This document shows, piece by piece, positions 28,136-36,234 of a DNA stretch of 64,000 nucleotides. The notes under the pieces were generated by a model. The model was not told the origin of the DNA, did not search any database, and saw nothing but the letters and a program-made list of their open reading frames with translations. Source of the DNA: Maricaulis sp048270265 (GTDB taxonomy: Bacteria > Pseudomonadota > Alphaproteobacteria > Caulobacterales > Maricaulaceae); contig NZ_JBLWTD010000001.1 of assembly GCF_048270265.1 (NCBI RefSeq), positions 248,001 through 312,000 of the forward strand, written 5' to 3'. The translations under genes were made by a program, and so were the position numbers. Position 1 is the first letter of the stretch; the number at the start of each line of letters is the position of its first letter.

Positions 28136-30538
28136 ATGTCCACTATAAAAACACTTCCCCTCCTGCCGTTGCGCGACATTGTCGTGTTTCCGCACATGAT
28201 TGTTCCCCTGTTCGTCGGCCGCGAGAAATCGGTCAAGGCGCTGGAAGAAGTCATGCGCGCCGACAAGCAGATCCTGCTGGCCACCCAGCGCAATGCCGGC
28301 GATGACGAGCCGGCCAGTTCAGCCATCCATTCGACCGGCGTGATCGCCTCGGTCCTGCAATTGCTCAAACTGCCTGACGGGACCGTCAAGGTTCTCGTGG
28401 AGGGCGGCGTCCGCGTCGAAATCACCGGCTATACCGCGAACGAGGACTTCTACGAGGCGACCTGCGAGCCGATGGTCGAGGAAGTTGGCGACCCGGCCGA
28501 GCTGGAAGCGCTGATGCGCACCGTCGCCGCGAAGTTCGATGATTACGTCAAGCTCAACAAGAAAGTTCCGCCCGAGGCTCTCGCCTCGCTGGCCCAGATC
28601 AGCGATCCGGCCAAGCTGTCGGATTCGATCGCCGCGCATCTCGCCGTCAAGATCGAGGAAAAGCAGGCTTTGCTGGAACAGTCCGATGCGGCCGCTCGTC
28701 TTGAGCGCATCCTCGGCCTGATGGAAGGCGAAATCGGCGTTCTCCAGGTCGAAAAGAAAATCCGCAGCCGTGTCAAACGGCAGATGGAAAAGACCCAGCG
28801 CGAATATTATCTCAACGAGCAGATGAAGGCGATCCAGCGCGAGCTGGGTGAGGGCGATGACAGCCGTGAGGAGCTCGCCGAGCTCGAAGACCGTCTCGCC
28901 GAGGCCAAGCTCTCGAAAGAGGCCCGCACCAAGGCCGAGGCCGAGTTCAAGAAGCTGCGCCAGATGAGCCCGATGTCGGCGGAAGCCACGGTCGTGCGCA
29001 ATTATCTCGACTGGATCCTGGCTCTGCCCTGGGGCAAGCGCAAACGCCTGAAAAACGATCTGGAAAAAGCCGAAGGCATTCTCGAAGCCGATCACTACGG
29101 CCTCGAGAAGGTCAAGGAACGTATCCTCGAGCATCTCGCCGTCCAGGCGCGTACCAAGAAGATGCGTGGGCCGATCCTGTGTCTCGTCGGGCCTCCGGGC
29201 GTCGGCAAGACCTCGCTCGGCCGTTCGATCGCCAAGGCGACGGGCCGCGATTTCGTGCGCATGTCGCTGGGCGGCGTGCGTGACGAAGCGGAAATCCGGG
29301 GCCACCGCCGCACCTATATCGGTTCCATGCCGGGCCGGATCATCCAGTCGATGAAAAAGATCAAGTCGAGCAACCCGCTCTTCTTGCTCGACGAAATCGA
29401 CAAGCTCGGCGCCGATTACCGCGGCGATCCGTCTGCAGCCCTGCTCGAAGTGCTCGATCCGGAACAGAACGCGACGTTCAACGATCATTATCTGGAGGTC
29501 GATTACGACCTGTCAGACATCATGTTCGTGACAACGGCCAATACGCTGAATCTGCCGCAGCCGCTTCTCGACCGGATGGAAGTCATCCGCATCGCCGGTT
29601 ACACCGAGGATGAAAAGCTCGAGATCGCCAAGCGTCACCTGATCCCCAAGCAGATGGTCAATCACGCCCTGTCACCGAGTGACTGGTCGGTGTCTGATGA
29701 CGCCGTGCGCGATCTGATCCGCTATTACGCCCAGGAAGCGGGCGTGCGCAGTCTCGAGCGCGAGCTTGCCAATCTGGCCCGCAAATCGGTGCGTCGCCTG
29801 CAGACCGGCAAGGCAGAGCGGGTCGATATCACGACGGAAAACCTCGGCGAATTCGCCGGCGTGCGCAAATATCGTTTCGGCGAATCCGAGCGCGAGGACC
29901 GTATCGGTCTCGTGACCGGCCTGGCCTGGACGGAAGCGGGCGGCGATCTGTTGCAGATCGAAGCCGTCAAGATGCCCGGTCGCGGCAAGATGACGGTCAC
30001 CGGCAATCTGCGCGATGTGATGAAGGAATCGATCTCGGCGGCGAATTCATTCGTGCAGTCGCGGGCGCCTTCCATGGGTATCCGGCCAACGGTGTTCCGC
30101 ACCACGGACATCCATGTTCACGTCCCTGAGGGCGCGACGCCGAAGGACGGTCCGTCTGCCGGTATCGGCATGATGACGGCGATCGTCTCGGTGCTCACCG
30201 GTATTCCGGTGCGCAAGGATCTGGCGATGACGGGTGAGATCACCCTTCGCGGCCATGTCCTTCCGATCGGCGGTCTGAAGGAAAAACTGCTCGCGGCCCT
30301 GCGCGGCGGCGTCAAGACGGTATTGATCCCGAAGGAAAACGAGAAGGATCTCGTCGAAATTCCGGACAATGTGAAACAGGGTCTGGAGATCATCCCGGTT
30401 GAAACCGCCGATGAAGTCCTGGCCCGCGCCCTGACCACCCCGGTCGAGCCGGTGGAATGGACCGAGTCCGATGCGGCTGCACTGGCCGGGATGGCCAATC
30501 CGACCGCTGACGGCAGTGAGTCTCAGCTCGCACACTAA
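28136..30538 (+). CDS. lon: ATP-dependent Lon protease
   Basis: A single-chain AAA+ protease of 800 residues. The N-terminal substrate domain starts LPLLPLRDIVVFPHMIVPLFVGR. The ATPase domain has Walker A GPPGVGKTSLGRSIA and Walker B PLFLLDEIDKLG. The C-terminal protease domain has the catalytic Ser in PKDGPSAGIGMM and Lys in GGLKEKLLAALRGG. It degrades misfolded and regulatory proteins; in Caulobacter it destroys DnaA and CcrM. The ATG follows GGAG. A strong terminator lies 33 bp past the stop. Confidence 0.97.
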   Translation: MSTIKTLPLLPLRDIVVFPHMIVPLFVGREKSVKALEEVMRADKQILLATQRNAGDDEPASSAIHSTGVIASVLQLLKLPDGTVKVLVEGGVRVEITGYTANEDFYEATCEPMVEEVGDPAELEALMRTVAAKFDDYVKLNKKVPPEALASLAQISDPAKLSDSIAAHLAVKIEEKQALLEQSDAAARLERILGLMEGEIGVLQVEKKIRSRVKRQMEKTQREYYLNEQMKAIQRELGEGDDSREELAELEDRLAEAKLSKEARTKAEAEFKKLRQMSPMSAEATVVRNYLDWILALPWGKRKRLKNDLEKAEGILEADHYGLEKVKERILEHLAVQARTKKMRGPILCLVGPPGVGKTSLGRSIAKATGRDFVRMSLGGVRDEAEIRGHRRTYIGSMPGRIIQSMKKIKSSNPLFLLDEIDKLGADYRGDPSAALLEVLDPEQNATFNDHYLEVDYDLSDIMFVTTANTLNLPQPLLDRMEVIRIAGYTEDEKLEIAKRHLIPKQMVNHALSPSDWSVSDDAVRDLIRYYAQEAGVRSLERELANLARKSVRRLQTGKAERVDITTENLGEFAGVRKYRFGESEREDRIGLVTGLAWTEAGGDLLQIEAVKMPGRGKMTVTGNLRDVMKESISAANSFVQSRAPSMGIRPTVFRTTDIHVHVPEGATPKDGPSAGIGMMTAIVSVLTGIPVRKDLAMTGEITLRGHVLPIGGLKEKLLAALRGGVKTVLIPKENEKDLVEIPDNVKQGLEIIPVETADEVLARALTTPVEPVEWTESDAAALAGMANPTADGSESQLAH

Positions 30539-30570
30539 CATGCCTCCGGCTCACGCCGGTTTGGAATTGA

Positions 30571-30602
30571 AAGGCCGGGATTAGTCATCCCGGCCTTTTT
30601 TC
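30571..30602 (+). terminator. Rho-independent terminator after lon
   Basis: A perfect 11-bp stem AAGGCCGGGAT / ATCCCGGCCTT around a 5-nt loop runs into a T-rich tract. Confidence 0.93.
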
Positions 30603-30671
30603 TGCATAAAACTTGCGTCACGTGGGTGTAGCGGCATTGACGGCGGCGGTGCAGGGACGCACAATCCTCCC

Positions 30672-30743
30672 ATGACTTGTCCCGCGCTCTATTTTACCGG
30701 CTATTTTAGCAACGCAACCCGTTCGGGGGCGGTGGCCGGCTAG
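30672..30743 (+). CDS. Predicted Phe/Tyr leader peptide of pheA attenuator
   Basis: A 23-codon frame, ATG to TAG, encodes MTCPALYFTGYFSNATRSG followed by AVAG. Two Tyr-Phe pairs (codons 7-8 and 11-12, TAT TTT each time) lie in a short peptide placed 77 bp before pheA and just ahead of an intrinsic terminator. That is the layout of ribosome-mediated attenuation. The ribosome site is weak (GGGA about 15 nt upstream), the main reason for caution. CCGGC at 30697-30701, between the two Phe codons, can pair with GCCGG at 30735-30739. Confidence 0.6.
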   Translation: MTCPALYFTGYFSNATRSGAVAG

Positions 30744-30770
30744 CGCGCGCGACAAGCAGCGAGTTTCCAG

Positions 30771-30798
30771 GGCCTCCCCCAACCGGGGAGGCCTTTTT
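30771..30798 (+). terminator. Attenuator terminator in pheA leader
   Basis: A 9-bp perfect stem GGCCTCCCC / GGGGAGGCC with a 5-nt loop is followed by TTTTT, and it ends 22 bp before the pheA ATG. Its left arm can instead pair with GGGGG (30725-30729) and GGCC (30734-30737) as an antiterminator. A terminator here would block pheA unless it is regulated. Confidence 0.75.
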
Positions 30799-30820
30799 CG
30801 TTTTGAGGAAGAGACAGGCC

Positions 30821-31972
30821 ATGTCTGAACAAGTATCCCGCGATGATATCCGGTCATCGATCTCGCAGATCGACCGCGATCTCGTCGATGCCATCGCCCG
30901 GCGCACAGCCCTGGTCGAGGCAATTGTCGATGAGAAGGTGCGCTCCGGGCTTCCGGTCCGTGACCGCGAGCGCGAACAGGCGGTATTGCGCGAAGCCGTT
31001 GCCCGCGCCGAGGCCGGTGGAGTCTCGCGCGAACTGGTCGAGCAGGTGTTCCACGCGCTGTTTGACGATTCCATCCGGATGCAACGCACCCGTTTCGACT
31101 CGATGCGCGATGCCGATCTCAACGAAGCCAGCGTCGCCTATCTCGGCGGGCCCGGCAGTTACAGCCATATCGCGGCCCAGAAGATCTTCGCGCGGCGCAA
31201 TGCCAATGTGGTCCCGTCACCCAAACGAGATTTCGTCTCGATCTTCCGCGCCGTCGAGACCGGCGAGGTCGATTTCGGCGTCGTGCCGATCGAGAACACC
31301 ACCACAGGCTCGATCAATGAAGTCTTCGACATCCTGCTCGAGGGGCGCACCAAGATCGCCGGCGAATTCATGTTGCGGGTGGATCACTGCCTGATCGGCA
31401 AGGCGTCCGGCAATGGCCGTATCAACCGCGTCTTCGGCCACCCCCAGGCGCTGGCGCAGTCGCGCCGCTATCTCGCCGGGCATCCGGAGATCGAGACCCA
31501 TATGTCCTCGAGTACGACGCGGGCGCTTGAGCGCCTGCTCGAGGAGGACGATACCGCGGCCGCGATCGGCGGTGAGGATGCAGCCAAGCTGTTCGGCTTT
31601 GACGTCCTCGCGCACGGGGTTGGCGATCACGAGCAGAATATCACCCGTTTCATCGTTCTGGCCCGTGACAGCAAACTTCCGGCGCGCGGGGTCGAGTGCA
31701 AGACCTCGATGATGTTCACCACCCGGGACGATCCGGGTGCGCTGGTCAATGCGCTGACCGGGTTTCGCGATCACGGCATCAATCTGGTGAAGCTGGAATC
31801 GCGGCCAATCGCCGGCAATCCCTGGGAGGAGATGTTCATCATGGATGTGGAGGGTCATCTCGATGACCCAAGGCTGCGCGACAGTCTCAAAGTGCTCGAG
31901 GAGCATACCCGCGAGATCCGGATGCTCGGCTGCTATGCCGCGGACCGTATCGACCGGGTCAGCGTGGATTGA
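30821..31972 (+). CDS. pheA: Chorismate mutase / prephenate dehydratase
   Basis: Commits chorismate to phenylalanine. The N-terminal helical chorismate mutase (about residues 1-90) has RSSISQIDRDLVDAIARRTA. The dehydratase domain starts VAYLGGPGSYSHIAAQKIF and contains IENTTTGSINEV; a C-terminal ACT domain with the Phe-binding ESRP motif (VKLESRPIAGNPWE) gives feedback control. The 383-residue start at 30821 follows GAGGAAGAG. A frame start at 30803 would lie within the terminator's downstream flank. Expression is probably set by the leader at 30672-30798. Confidence 0.94.
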   Translation: MSEQVSRDDIRSSISQIDRDLVDAIARRTALVEAIVDEKVRSGLPVRDREREQAVLREAVARAEAGGVSRELVEQVFHALFDDSIRMQRTRFDSMRDADLNEASVAYLGGPGSYSHIAAQKIFARRNANVVPSPKRDFVSIFRAVETGEVDFGVVPIENTTTGSINEVFDILLEGRTKIAGEFMLRVDHCLIGKASGNGRINRVFGHPQALAQSRRYLAGHPEIETHMSSSTTRALERLLEEDDTAAAIGGEDAAKLFGFDVLAHGVGDHEQNITRFIVLARDSKLPARGVECKTSMMFTTRDDPGALVNALTGFRDHGINLVKLESRPIAGNPWEEMFIMDVEGHLDDPRLRDSLKVLEEHTREIRMLGCYAADRIDRVSVD

Positions 31973-32025
31973 GGCGAGAGGGCCTGGCACGTCGCGGTGC
32001 CAGGCCCCCGGCTTGCGTGCCCAGC

Positions 32026-32289
32026 CTATTCAGCGGCGACGTAATCGCTCAGCAGTTTCTCCTGCCGGGCGCGTTCGACCTTGGACGAGAATTGTTCATT
32101 GATGCGCTGTTCCTGCAGCGTCTTGACCAGTGTGACGAGCGAGCCGGTCAGGAACAGGACGCCCATTCCGACATAGCCCTTGGTCGACAGATCGACCGGC
32201 ATCAGGATCAGCGACAGGCCCAGCATCGCATAGGCGGCGATGACACAGGCGTAATTGAAGCTGACCCACAGTTTTGATTGTCCCAGCAT
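32026..32289 (-). CDS. YiaA/YiaB-type small inner-membrane protein
   Basis: An 87-residue protein with two transmembrane helices (WVSFNYACVIAAYAMLGLSL and KGYVGMGVLFLTGSLVTLVK), then KTLQEQRINEQ and a charged C-terminal helix. This fits the yiaA/B two-helix domain family; the KTxRD-like segment reads KTLQEQ here. It starts 11 bp after the pspA stop, so the two form an operon and YiaA-like protein may be a membrane partner in envelope stress. The ATG follows GGAG. Confidence 0.75.
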   Translation of the reverse strand: MLGQSKLWVSFNYACVIAAYAMLGLSLILMPVDLSTKGYVGMGVLFLTGSLVTLVKTLQEQRINEQFSSKVERARQEKLLSDYVAAE

Positions 32290-32300
32290 GGTGATCTCCT

Positions 32301-33014
32301 TCAGGCGCTCTGGGTTTGGCCGGCATCAGCGCCGGTTGATGTTTTGGCCCGCAATCGGGCAAGCACGTCTTCGCCGCGGGTGCGGGGCGGCGCGCCCAGT
32401 CCCTTGGCCGCCATTCGCTCGACCAGGTCATCGCCATTCAGCTCGGCATCAATCTGGTCCAGGATATCGAGTTCCTCGCCCGGATCGGCACGTTCCAGGG
32501 CGCGCTTGAGTACGGCCTCGCCCTCGACGATCGCGGCCATCCCGGCGAAGTCGCCGCGCAATTCACGCGTTGCGCCGCGTTCGGCCTCCATCGCGCGGGC
32601 CGTGGTCAGGCCGAGCCGTAATTCAACCAATCGCCGGTCGGTTTTCTCGATCATCAGGCGCAGGCGCCGGGCCGCCAGTTCCGTGCGTTCCAGGGTTTGC
32701 CGGCGGACCTCGCGTTCCCGTTCAAGTTCGGCGATGGCGTCTGCGCCCTCGGCGGCGAAGGCCTCCATCCCGGACTTCAGGGCATCGCCGACCCGGATTT
32801 CCAGATCATTGATCCGGGTGTCGACCCCGGCCAGGGCGCGCTTCTCATTGCGTTCGCGCAGGATCATCGTGGCGAGGGCGCGCTTGGCGCGTTCATGCCC
32901 GGCGGTTGCCTCCCGCAGTTTCTGCTCCAGGATCAGCACGGCATGGCCGTCTTCGATCTCGTCGCGCGCCCGGGCAGTCTGCCCTCGCAGGATGGTGAAC
33001 AGGGTTTTGAACAT
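32301..33014 (-). CDS. pspA: PspA/IM30 family membrane-stress protein
   Basis: A 237-residue, almost fully helical coiled-coil protein starting MFKTLFTILRGQTARARDEIED, as PspA does, with the amphipathic N-terminal helix and long KREATAGHERAKRAL / LEREREVRRQTLERTEL hairpin. PspA oligomers bind and mend stressed inner membrane. The C-terminal 40 residues are family-variable. The ATG follows AAAGGAGA. The promoter carries a perfect 15-bp palindrome shared with the nearby TetR-controlled genes. Unlike E. coli, no pspF or sigma-54 signals are seen. Confidence 0.85.
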   Translation of the reverse strand: MFKTLFTILRGQTARARDEIEDGHAVLILEQKLREATAGHERAKRALATMILRERNEKRALAGVDTRINDLEIRVGDALKSGMEAFAAEGADAIAELEREREVRRQTLERTELAARRLRLMIEKTDRRLVELRLGLTTARAMEAERGATRELRGDFAGMAAIVEGEAVLKRALERADPGEELDILDQIDAELNGDDLVERMAAKGLGAPPRTRGEDVLARLRAKTSTGADAGQTQSA

Positions 33015-33028
33015 CAGTATCTCCTTTA

Positions 33029-33043
33029 ATGAACTATGTTCAT
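33029..33043. promoter_or_regulatory. Palindromic operator upstream of pspA
   Basis: ATGAAC-TAT-GTTCAT is a perfect 15-bp palindrome 15 bp before the pspA start. The core GAAC-N3-GTTC recurs twice in the divergent promoter of the TetR gene (34309-34319, 34358-34368), which points to that regulator. Confidence 0.7.
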
Positions 33044-33059
33044 AAAAAAAACGCTACAG

Positions 33060-33074
33060 CTGAATCCGGTTCAC
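33060..33074. promoter_or_regulatory. Second conserved palindrome in pspA promoter
   Basis: CTGAATCCGGTTCAC differs at one of 15 positions from the reverse complement of 34331-34345. It lies 17 bp upstream of the pspA operator. It could be a second operator or part of a promoter. Confidence 0.5.
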
Positions 33075-33119
33075 GCAAGGGGGAAAGTGACGGGCATGGA
33101 CCGCAAGCCGTGAGGCGCC

Positions 33120-34289
33120 TCAGACCGTGATCAGGCCCTTGAACGGATGCAGGGTGTGGGCGCGGTAGCTATGCGCCGGCTCTTCCGCACCGATGCCGTA
33201 CTCGGCCGGCCAGCCAGACGGCATGTGCAGCGTCCCGAACAGGCGGTCGATGAAGGAAAAGTGCACCGCGAAATTCTTGTTGTGGGCCGACTCTTCCAGT
33301 GCGTGGTGCCAGTGGTGGTGGCGGGGCGTGACGAAGACCGGTTCCAGCCAGCGCAGATCCCAATCGATATTGGCGTGGATGAATGTGGCGTGGAAACCGA
33401 TCATCAGGGCGTAGGCATTCACCACCGCCTGGTCGAAGCCGAGCAGGAAGATCGGGGCCAGGGTCGCGGTGCGGGTGATCAGGGCTTCGAGCACGTGCAG
33501 CCGCGAGCTCGCGAGCCAGTCCATCGTCCTGGAGGAGTGGTGGACGGCATGGATGCCCCACAGCGCCTGGTGGCTGTGATAGGCGCGGTGGACCACATAC
33601 TCCACCAGATCGACCGCCAGCATGATGGCGAAGAACTGCACGATGAAGGGCAGGCCGGAGATGAAATCGGTGATGACATCGAAACGCGCCCAGCCGAGCC
33701 CCTGGACCAGCAGGAAATTGGTGCCGGCCAGATAGGCACCGAGCAGGAGGTGCATGACGAAGAAATGCTTCAGGTCGAGCGACCAGTTCTCGCGCAGGAC
33801 CGGCTGGTCCTCGCGCAGCGGGGCGGCTTTTTCCAGCAGGGTGAAGACGAAACCGGTCGACAGCAGGCCGAGCACGAACCAGTCCAGCCCGACATAGACG
33901 CTGGAGGCCTCTATCGGCCCCAGCGGCGTGTCGGCGCCGCCGAGCAGGGCGGCGAGGGCCAGAACGCCCAGTCCGGCGCCTGCGATCATCAGGCGTTTGC
34001 GCATCAATGCCAGCACACCGAATACACCCGACAGGATCATCAGGGTTCCCAGCCCGGCGCGCAGGGCAGGGAGGTCATAATTCGCCCGCAGTTCGGGAAT
34101 GGTGAGGTGGGCCGGGAAGTGAAAGGCCAGCACGCCCGCCAGACTTAGCACGCCGAGCAGAAGCGAGAGATAGGCGGCCAGCCAGCCATCGCCAATGTGG
34201 AAATGACCGCGGGCCGGGCGCAGGCGCAGCCAGTGACGCAGCGTGGCCAGGTGAGGGTGCGCTTTGAGGCTGAACGGGAAGGTCGTCAT
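33120..34289 (-). CDS. Membrane fatty-acid hydroxylase / sterol desaturase family protein
   Basis: A di-iron membrane enzyme of 389 residues. About six hydrophobic segments fill the first 250 residues. The histidine boxes come in order: HRAYH, HAVHHSS, and HHHWHH, within the PF04116-type domain. The family hydroxylates or desaturates lipids, so it could modify membranes together with the pspA operon. I chose the ATG at 34289 (AAAGAG upstream) over the GTG at 34298. It is divergent from the TetR gene and shares its operator region. Confidence 0.85.
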   Translation of the reverse strand: MTTFPFSLKAHPHLATLRHWLRLRPARGHFHIGDGWLAAYLSLLLGVLSLAGVLAFHFPAHLTIPELRANYDLPALRAGLGTLMILSGVFGVLALMRKRLMIAGAGLGVLALAALLGGADTPLGPIEASSVYVGLDWFVLGLLSTGFVFTLLEKAAPLREDQPVLRENWSLDLKHFFVMHLLLGAYLAGTNFLLVQGLGWARFDVITDFISGLPFIVQFFAIMLAVDLVEYVVHRAYHSHQALWGIHAVHHSSRTMDWLASSRLHVLEALITRTATLAPIFLLGFDQAVVNAYALMIGFHATFIHANIDWDLRWLEPVFVTPRHHHWHHALEESAHNKNFAVHFSFIDRLFGTLHMPSGWPAEYGIGAEEPAHSYRAHTLHPFKGLITV

Positions 34290-34308
34290 GGCGATCACTC
34301 TTTAAAAC

Positions 34309-34319
34309 GAACGATGTTC
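34309..34319. promoter_or_regulatory. TetR operator candidate, hydroxylase-proximal
   Basis: GAACGATGTTC, with the same GAAC-N3-GTTC core as at pspA, sits 20 bp before the hydroxylase ATG, where binding would block its transcription. Confidence 0.6.
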
Positions 34320-34330
34320 ACAAAGTGGCT

Positions 34331-34345
34331 GTGAATCGGATTCAG
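34331..34345. promoter_or_regulatory. Conserved palindrome between divergent genes
   Basis: GTGAATCGGATTCAG contains the perfect 13-bp palindrome TGAATC-G-GATTCA. It nearly repeats the element at 33060-33074 in inverted orientation. Confidence 0.5.
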
Positions 34346-34357
34346 GCAAGCAAAAAA

Positions 34358-34368
34358 GAACGTTGTTC
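34358..34368. promoter_or_regulatory. TetR operator candidate, tetR-proximal
   Basis: GAACGTTGTTC lies 29 bp before the TetR start codon and would give autorepression. It is the third copy of the core. Confidence 0.6.
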
Positions 34369-34397
34369 GTTATTTCTTTTCCGCTAATCTGGGCAGG

Positions 34398-35066
34398 ATG
34401 AAACCGAGCCCCGCCCAGCGCCCCGAATCCGCCCGCCCCGACACCCGAAAACCCCGGGGCCGGCCCGGCCTGACCGAGCAAGACCGCGGTGCGGCTCTGC
34501 AGGCGGCGCGCAAATTGCTGGCGACCGTGGGGCTTGAGGGCATGCAGGCGCGCGCGATCGCGCGGGAGGCCGGGCTCAGCGTCGGATCGATCTACAAGCT
34601 GTTCGGCGATATCGAGGCCCTGGTCCGGCTGCTGAATCTGGAAACCCATCGCGAGTTCTCGGCCCATCACCGCGCCGCGCTCGAGGCCATCGATGGGCGC
34701 GCAGTCAGTGCCGAGGCGAGGCTTATGGCACTGGCGCGGGCCTATCTCGATTTTGTGCTTGCAAACGGGCGGCGTTGGGATGCGGTTCTGCGCACCAGCC
34801 GGCGGGGGGAGGGTGGCCGCTCAGCAGATTATGTCCAGTCCGAGGAGGGCCTGTTTGCCATCGTTGAATCGGTGATCGCCGATCTGCCCCGTTTCGCCGA
34901 TCCGGCCTTGCGTGCGCGGGCGGCGAGGGCGCTCTGGGCCAGTGTGCATGGCATTATCAGCGTGACCCTGGCCAATAGCCGCGCCAGCGACCCCGCGGCT
35001 GATGCCCTGGCCCAGATCGATCTGATTCTCGGAGCCGTGACCCGGGATGCGAGCCTGCCGCAGTAG
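34398..35066 (+). CDS. TetR/AcrR family transcriptional regulator (WHG C-terminal type)
   Basis: A 222-residue repressor. After a Pro/Arg-rich leader the HTH reads ARAIAREAGLSVGSIYKLFGDIEALV, the TetR pattern. The C-terminal ligand domain contains LWASVHGIISVTLA, the WHG-type motif. Ligand unknown; fatty acids or membrane-active compounds are plausible, given its neighbours. It is divergent from the hydroxylase gene, and operator-like palindromes lie in both that gap and the pspA promoter. It is the last gene before the tRNA-Val integration site. Confidence 0.88.
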   Translation: MKPSPAQRPESARPDTRKPRGRPGLTEQDRGAALQAARKLLATVGLEGMQARAIAREAGLSVGSIYKLFGDIEALVRLLNLETHREFSAHHRAALEAIDGRAVSAEARLMALARAYLDFVLANGRRWDAVLRTSRRGEGGRSADYVQSEEGLFAIVESVIADLPRFADPALRARAARALWASVHGIISVTLANSRASDPAADALAQIDLILGAVTRDASLPQ

Positions 35067-35144
35067 TCTTGGCTTGCGCGGAATGCCCCGGTCAGACTAG
35101 AAAGCGCCTCCAGATCGGCCAAGGCCGATGCAGGCCGATGGGTC

Positions 35145-35220
35145 GGGCGGTTAGCTCAGCTGGGAGAGCATCTCGTTTACACCGAGAGGGTCGGGGGTTC
35201 GAGCCCCTCACCGCCCACCA
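35145..35220 (+). tRNA. tRNA-Val (anticodon TAC)
   Basis: A 76-nt cloverleaf starting GGGCGGT with acceptor partner ACCGCCC and an encoded CCA. The anticodon loop is TTTACAC. Its 3' 46 bp are duplicated at 44150-44195, so the gene is the attachment site of the mobile element and stays intact at the element's left end. Confidence 0.95.
35175..35220 (+). repeat. Left attachment site (attL)
   Basis: 46 bp covering the anticodon loop to CCA end of tRNA-Val, identical to 44150-44195. Downstream DNA differs at once, which defines the element's inner edge. Confidence 0.9.
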
Positions 35221-35277
35221 TTGAATACAACGGGTTAATAGACATTTTCCGCACAGTCTTGAGTGCGTGTGTCACCA

Positions 35278-35298
35278 GGGTAACCGTAGGGGTAAAGG
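35278..35298. promoter_or_regulatory. Candidate left integrase arm sites
   Basis: GGGTAAC (35278-35284) and GGGGTAAAGG (35289-35298) echo the GTTACCC/GGGTAAC pair near the right end (43991-44016). Such short repeats inside both ends are typical of tyrosine integrase arm-type sites. The 189 bp before the first gene hold no other clear feature. Confidence 0.4.
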
Positions 35299-35409
35299 TT
35301 CTGCAAGCCTCGTTGGTTGAGGAGGTCCCCGATGCGGTCGAAATGCCTAGGTGCGGTTCCACCTTAACCGTGCCGACATTGGCATGTGGCGAGGGCTATG
35401 CAGGCGCAT

Positions 35410-36036
35410 TCATTCCGGGTGTGCTGGCAAGTGCCTGCAAAAGTCAGAGGATGGGTTCGTCCCGCAAAACGCTCCAATTCGTTCTCGCAGGCGCATCTCT
35501 CGAGCCATCGGTGGAGAAAATACGCAGGCGGCGTTTTGGGTGATTAAGACTCTAAGGCCAAAGCCGTCGGGCGCTGCCTGCCCGCCCCACCAATAACGCT
35601 CCCGATAAGGCTCTCCAGGTACCTCTACTGGAATTGGATGACCAGGGTAGCGCTGATCCACGACAAAATGATCGGCGAAGATTTGGATTCTGTCGCCAGG
35701 TCGTCCGGTGAAATGTGAGGGGGGGGCGACCCCAATCAAGCGGCCAAGCGGTTGATCCGTTAGACCTGCTTCTTCGACCAATTCCCTTTGGTACTCTGCA
35801 AAGCCATTCCCAATATATCGGCTCAGAAATTGGGCGTTTTCCGGGTCCGAAAGCTGCTCAACCGCAACGCAGCGCATGGGGGCCATGCCCGGCTCACCCG
35901 GTGGCGGATCGAGTGCGGCCCGTTCCGGAAAGGTAAATTCATAGATCGGTGTCGGTGTGGAGTGCGCTTGCACCGGCGTGTCATCGCACGAGGCGATGGA
36001 AAGTGCGACAGCGAGGGCGATGAGCCTTGGCTTCAT
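35410..36036 (-). CDS. Predicted lipoprotein of unknown function
   Basis: A 208-residue product with a lipoprotein signal (LIALAVALSIASC) followed by a Pro-rich stretch. The central region has paired blocks such as RCVAVEQLSDPENAQFLSRY and DRIQIFADHFVVDQRYPGHP. I do not recognise a family. The ATG follows a good GGAGG site, and base use is less GC-rich at third positions than in flanking host genes. As cargo at the edge of the element it may alter the cell surface, which is only a guess. Confidence 0.6.
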   Translation of the reverse strand: MKPRLIALAVALSIASCDDTPVQAHSTPTPIYEFTFPERAALDPPPGEPGMAPMRCVAVEQLSDPENAQFLSRYIGNGFAEYQRELVEEAGLTDQPLGRLIGVAPPSHFTGRPGDRIQIFADHFVVDQRYPGHPIPVEVPGEPYRERYWWGGQAAPDGFGLRVLITQNAACVFSPPMAREMRLRERIGAFCGTNPSSDFCRHLPAHPE

Positions 36037-36234
36037 GATCCAAAACCTCCAACGAAAGCGGACTTGCCTTCAAGTGTGATTGGGGCCTAACTGAACCGTG
36101 TGGTGGCGTGTTTTAGTGACGCCCCGCCACAGCCCCGCATTCTCGATAGAATGATTCGATGGCGTCCCTTTTACCTTCATCCCTAGGTGGAGCGCTATCT
36201 GAATCCGGGAGTCGCTCATTTAGGAATTGAACAA

